From assembly GCA_003221985.1 (NCBI GenBank), contig QHUQ01000222.1, positions 1 to 5,754 of the forward strand: a stretch of DNA of 5,754 nt. The letters run 5' to 3'. A program made the position numbers and the translations under genes. The DNA comes from Gemmatimonadota bacterium (GTDB taxonomy: Bacteria > Gemmatimonadota > Gemmatimonadetes > Gemmatimonadales > GWC2-71-9). Shown here piece by piece: positions 4,078-5,754 of this stretch (position 1 is its first letter; the number at the start of each line of letters is the position of its first letter). The notes below the pieces were generated by a model, which had not been told where the DNA came from, did not search any database, and saw only the letters and a program-made list of their open reading frames with translations.

Positions 4078-5573
4078 GGGCTGAATTCCGTATCGATCTG
4101 CGCTCGTTGCAGCGTCCCCGAGTAGTCGACGTAGATCGTCTTGGTCTCGGAGTAGAAGTCGTAGACCTCCCATCCTCCTTCGCGGTGGCCGTTGCCCGTC
4201 TGCTTCACGCCACCGAAGGGCAGATGGGCCTCGGCGCCGATCGTCGGCGCATTCACGTACGTGATGCCGGTGTCGAGGTCGGTCATCGCCTGAAATGCGC
4301 CGTTGACGTCGCGCGTGTACAGCGAGCTGGAAAGCCCGTACTTCACGTCGTTGTTGATGCGAATGGCCTCCGGGAGGTCCTTGGCCTTCAGAACGGCGAG
4401 CACGGGGCCGAAGATCTCCTCCTGCTCGACGCGCATCCCCGGCTTCACCCCGGTGAGCACCGTCGGCTCGTAGAACCACCCGCACTCGAGCCGCTTGTCG
4501 CCCTGGGGGATCTTGCCGCCCAGTGCCACGTTGGCACCCTCTTTCTTGGCGATCTCGACGTACTCGGCGACCTTCTGACGCGCCTCTTCGTGGATCAGCG
4601 GGCCGACCTCGGTCTTGTCGTCCAGGCCCGGGCCGAGCCGGAGCTTCGCGGCGCGATCGGTGAGCATCTTCACGAACGTGTCGTGGATCTTGTCGTGCAG
4701 GATGAGCCGGCTCGTCGCCGTGCAGCGCTGTCCCGTCGTCCCGAACGCGCCCCACAGCACGCCGTCGAACGCCAGATCGAGATCGGCATCATCCATCACG
4801 ATCATCGCGTTCTTCCCGCCCATCTCGAGCGACAACCGCTTGTGCATCTTGCCGCACGTGGCGCCGATTGCCGAGCCGGTCTCGGTCGATCCGGTGAACG
4901 AGATCACCGGAACCTCAGGATGCTCGACCAGGGCGCGTCCCACGACGGAGCCCTGCCCATGAACGAGCTGCACGACTTCGGGCGGCAACCCCGCCTCTAG
5001 CAGCACCTCGACCAGGAGATGCGCGGTGTGCGGCACATCCTCCGCAGGCTTGAAGACGACCGCGTTTCCGCACAGCAGCGCGGGAAACATCTTCCAGGTG
5101 GGTATCGCGAGCGGGAAGTTGAACGGCGTGATCAGCCCGGCGACCCCGATGGGCCGGCGATAGCTCATCGCCCATTTACTGCGCAGCTCCGACGGCACGA
5201 CCCGCCCGAACAGGCGCCGGCCTTCGGTCGCCGCGTAGAACGCGGTGTCGATCCCTTCCTGGACGTCGCCTCCCGTCTCGGCGACGACCTTCCCCATCTC
5301 GCGCGTCATCGCACGCGCGATCGCGTCCTTGCGCTCGACGAGCAATTGCGCGACCCGTTGCAGCACCTGGCCACGGATCGGCGCCGGCGTCTTCGACCAC
5401 TGGGCGAAACCGCGCTTGGCCGAGGCGATTGCGCGCTTCAGGTCATCGGGACCCGAGCGCGGAAACCTGCCGATGACGTCGTTCCAATCGGCGGGATTGC
5501 GGTTCTCGAAGTACTCGCCGGTCGAGGGGGCGACCCAATCACCGGCGATGAAATTCTTGAATTCGGAAGCCAT
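4074..5573 (-). CDS. NAD(P)-dependent aldehyde dehydrogenase, alpha-ketoglutarate-semialdehyde dehydrogenase-like
   Basis: A 499-residue cytoplasmic enzyme of the classical aldehyde dehydrogenase superfamily, which oxidises an aldehyde to a carboxylate. All core elements are present: TPFNFP with oxyanion Asn152 (149-154), cofactor lysine in FKPAED (174-179), FTGST (226-230), general-base Glu250 in LEMGGKNA, nucleophile Cys284 in GTTGQRCTATSR, and EEIFGP (385-390). Full length is normal for the family. The C-terminal signature TYVNAPTIGAE...LPFGGVKQTGNGHREGG (438-467) suggests the YcbD/2,5-dioxovalerate dehydrogenase-like subgroup, though substrate cannot be read from sequence; succinate-semialdehyde or aminoadipate-semialdehyde oxidation are alternatives. 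Start ATG at 5571-5573 gives the standard N-terminus (FKNFIAGDWV) but has only a weak GAGA-type ribosome site. It lies 11 nt after the upstream gene, suggesting an operon with it, and has no own terminator before the next promoter. Confidence 0.93.
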   Translation of the reverse strand: MASEFKNFIAGDWVAPSTGEYFENRNPADWNDVIGRFPRSGPDDLKRAIASAKRGFAQWSKTPAPIRGQVLQRVAQLLVERKDAIARAMTREMGKVVAETGGDVQEGIDTAFYAATEGRRLFGRVVPSELRSKWAMSYRRPIGVAGLITPFNFPLAIPTWKMFPALLCGNAVVFKPAEDVPHTAHLLVEVLLEAGLPPEVVQLVHGQGSVVGRALVEHPEVPVISFTGSTETGSAIGATCGKMHKRLSLEMGGKNAMIVMDDADLDLAFDGVLWGAFGTTGQRCTATSRLILHDKIHDTFVKMLTDRAAKLRLGPGLDDKTEVGPLIHEEARQKVAEYVEIAKKEGANVALGGKIPQGDKRLECGWFYEPTVLTGVKPGMRVEQEEIFGPVLAVLKAKDLPEAIRINNDVKYGLSSSLYTRDVNGAFQAMTDLDTGITYVNAPTIGAEAHLPFGGVKQTGNGHREGGWEVYDFYSETKTIYVDYSGTLQRAQIDTEFSP

Positions 5574-5584
5574 GGATCTCAGCG

Positions 5585-5754
5585 TTAAGGCCAGAAGAAG
5601 GGCACGGGGGTTTTACCGTACACGCGCGGCAACAGCTGGCGACCGGCCAACGCGAGACCCCAGATGATCAAGATGATCGACAGCGCGTGCGCAATGCCAA
5701 GCCGCCGCTTCCACGAGGTCAGGGCGCTCCACACCCCGGCGACCGTCACCGTCG
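5585..5754 (-). CDS. C-terminal end of an unidentified single-pass-or-more membrane protein (5' end beyond window)
   Basis: An open minus-strand frame enters from the window edge and ends at TAA (5585-5587), giving 55 residues. Residues of the fragment around ALSIILIIWGLALAG (23-37) form one hydrophobic segment preceded by the basic SWKRRLG, followed by a polar/proline tail ending GKTPVPFFWP. I do not recognise the family. The basic stretch before the segment suggests that side faces the cytoplasm. Support for coding is the sensible membrane topology and the 11-nt spacing to the aldehyde dehydrogenase start, with which it is probably co-transcribed. Confidence 0.6.
   Translation of the reverse strand, partial: TVTVAGVWSALTSWKRRLGIAHALSIILIIWGLALAGRQLLPRVYGKTPVPFFWP

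Noticed and set aside
4107..5000. Long plus-strand open frame antisense to the aldehyde dehydrogenase gene (also 5019-5588)
   Set aside because: Composition is Arg/Leu-rich with no recognisable motif. It mirrors a well-supported gene, and long antisense frames are expected in GC-rich DNA.

Overview
The window is GC-rich bacterial DNA with every gene on the minus strand, so it is read from right to left. No gene identifies the species. High GC, tightly overlapping cistrons, a SAM-II type leader and a short heptamer repeat would suit a soil or marine group such as Gemmatimonadota or Alphaproteobacteria. That placement is a guess and is not supported by any rRNA or tRNA.

Right part (4074-5754): the last 55 codons of an unidentified protein with one membrane segment are followed 11 nt later by a complete 499-residue NAD(P)-dependent aldehyde dehydrogenase. 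All catalytic residues are present. Its closest subgroup by motif is the alpha-ketoglutarate-semialdehyde dehydrogenase-like (YcbD-like) one.

Middle (3870-4077): a regulatory leader of about 170 nt. A sigma-70-like promoter overlaps the aldehyde dehydrogenase stop codon. It is followed by a sequence that matches the SAM-II (SAM-alpha) riboswitch in conserved bases and pseudoknot pairing. Next come a long imperfect stem and a GC-rich hairpin with a U-tract that looks like an intrinsic terminator, ending about 20 nt before the first gene.

Left part (1-3869): five tightly coupled genes. They are a PanB-family ketopantoate hydroxymethyltransferase, a threonine synthase-family PLP enzyme, homoserine kinase (thrB), a 91-residue ThiS/MoaD/CysO-like sulfur carrier ending in Gly-Gly, and a MoeB/ThiF-type E1-like activating enzyme cut by the window edge. 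The first three junctions are GTGA or ATGA overlaps and the last gap is 3 nt.

Main interpretation: this is probably not a threonine operon but a homocysteine/methionine operon. ThrB makes O-phosphohomoserine, the E1-like enzyme activates the carrier for thiocarboxylation, and the threonine-synthase-like enzyme would use O-phosphohomoserine plus carrier-bound sulfur to make homocysteine, as described for MetM/MetO of Streptomyces. SAM control of the leader fits a methionine end product far better than threonine. New here, as far as I can tell, are the physical linkage of this route to a SAM-II riboswitch, to a dedicated thrB and E1, and to a PanB-family gene at the head of the operon.
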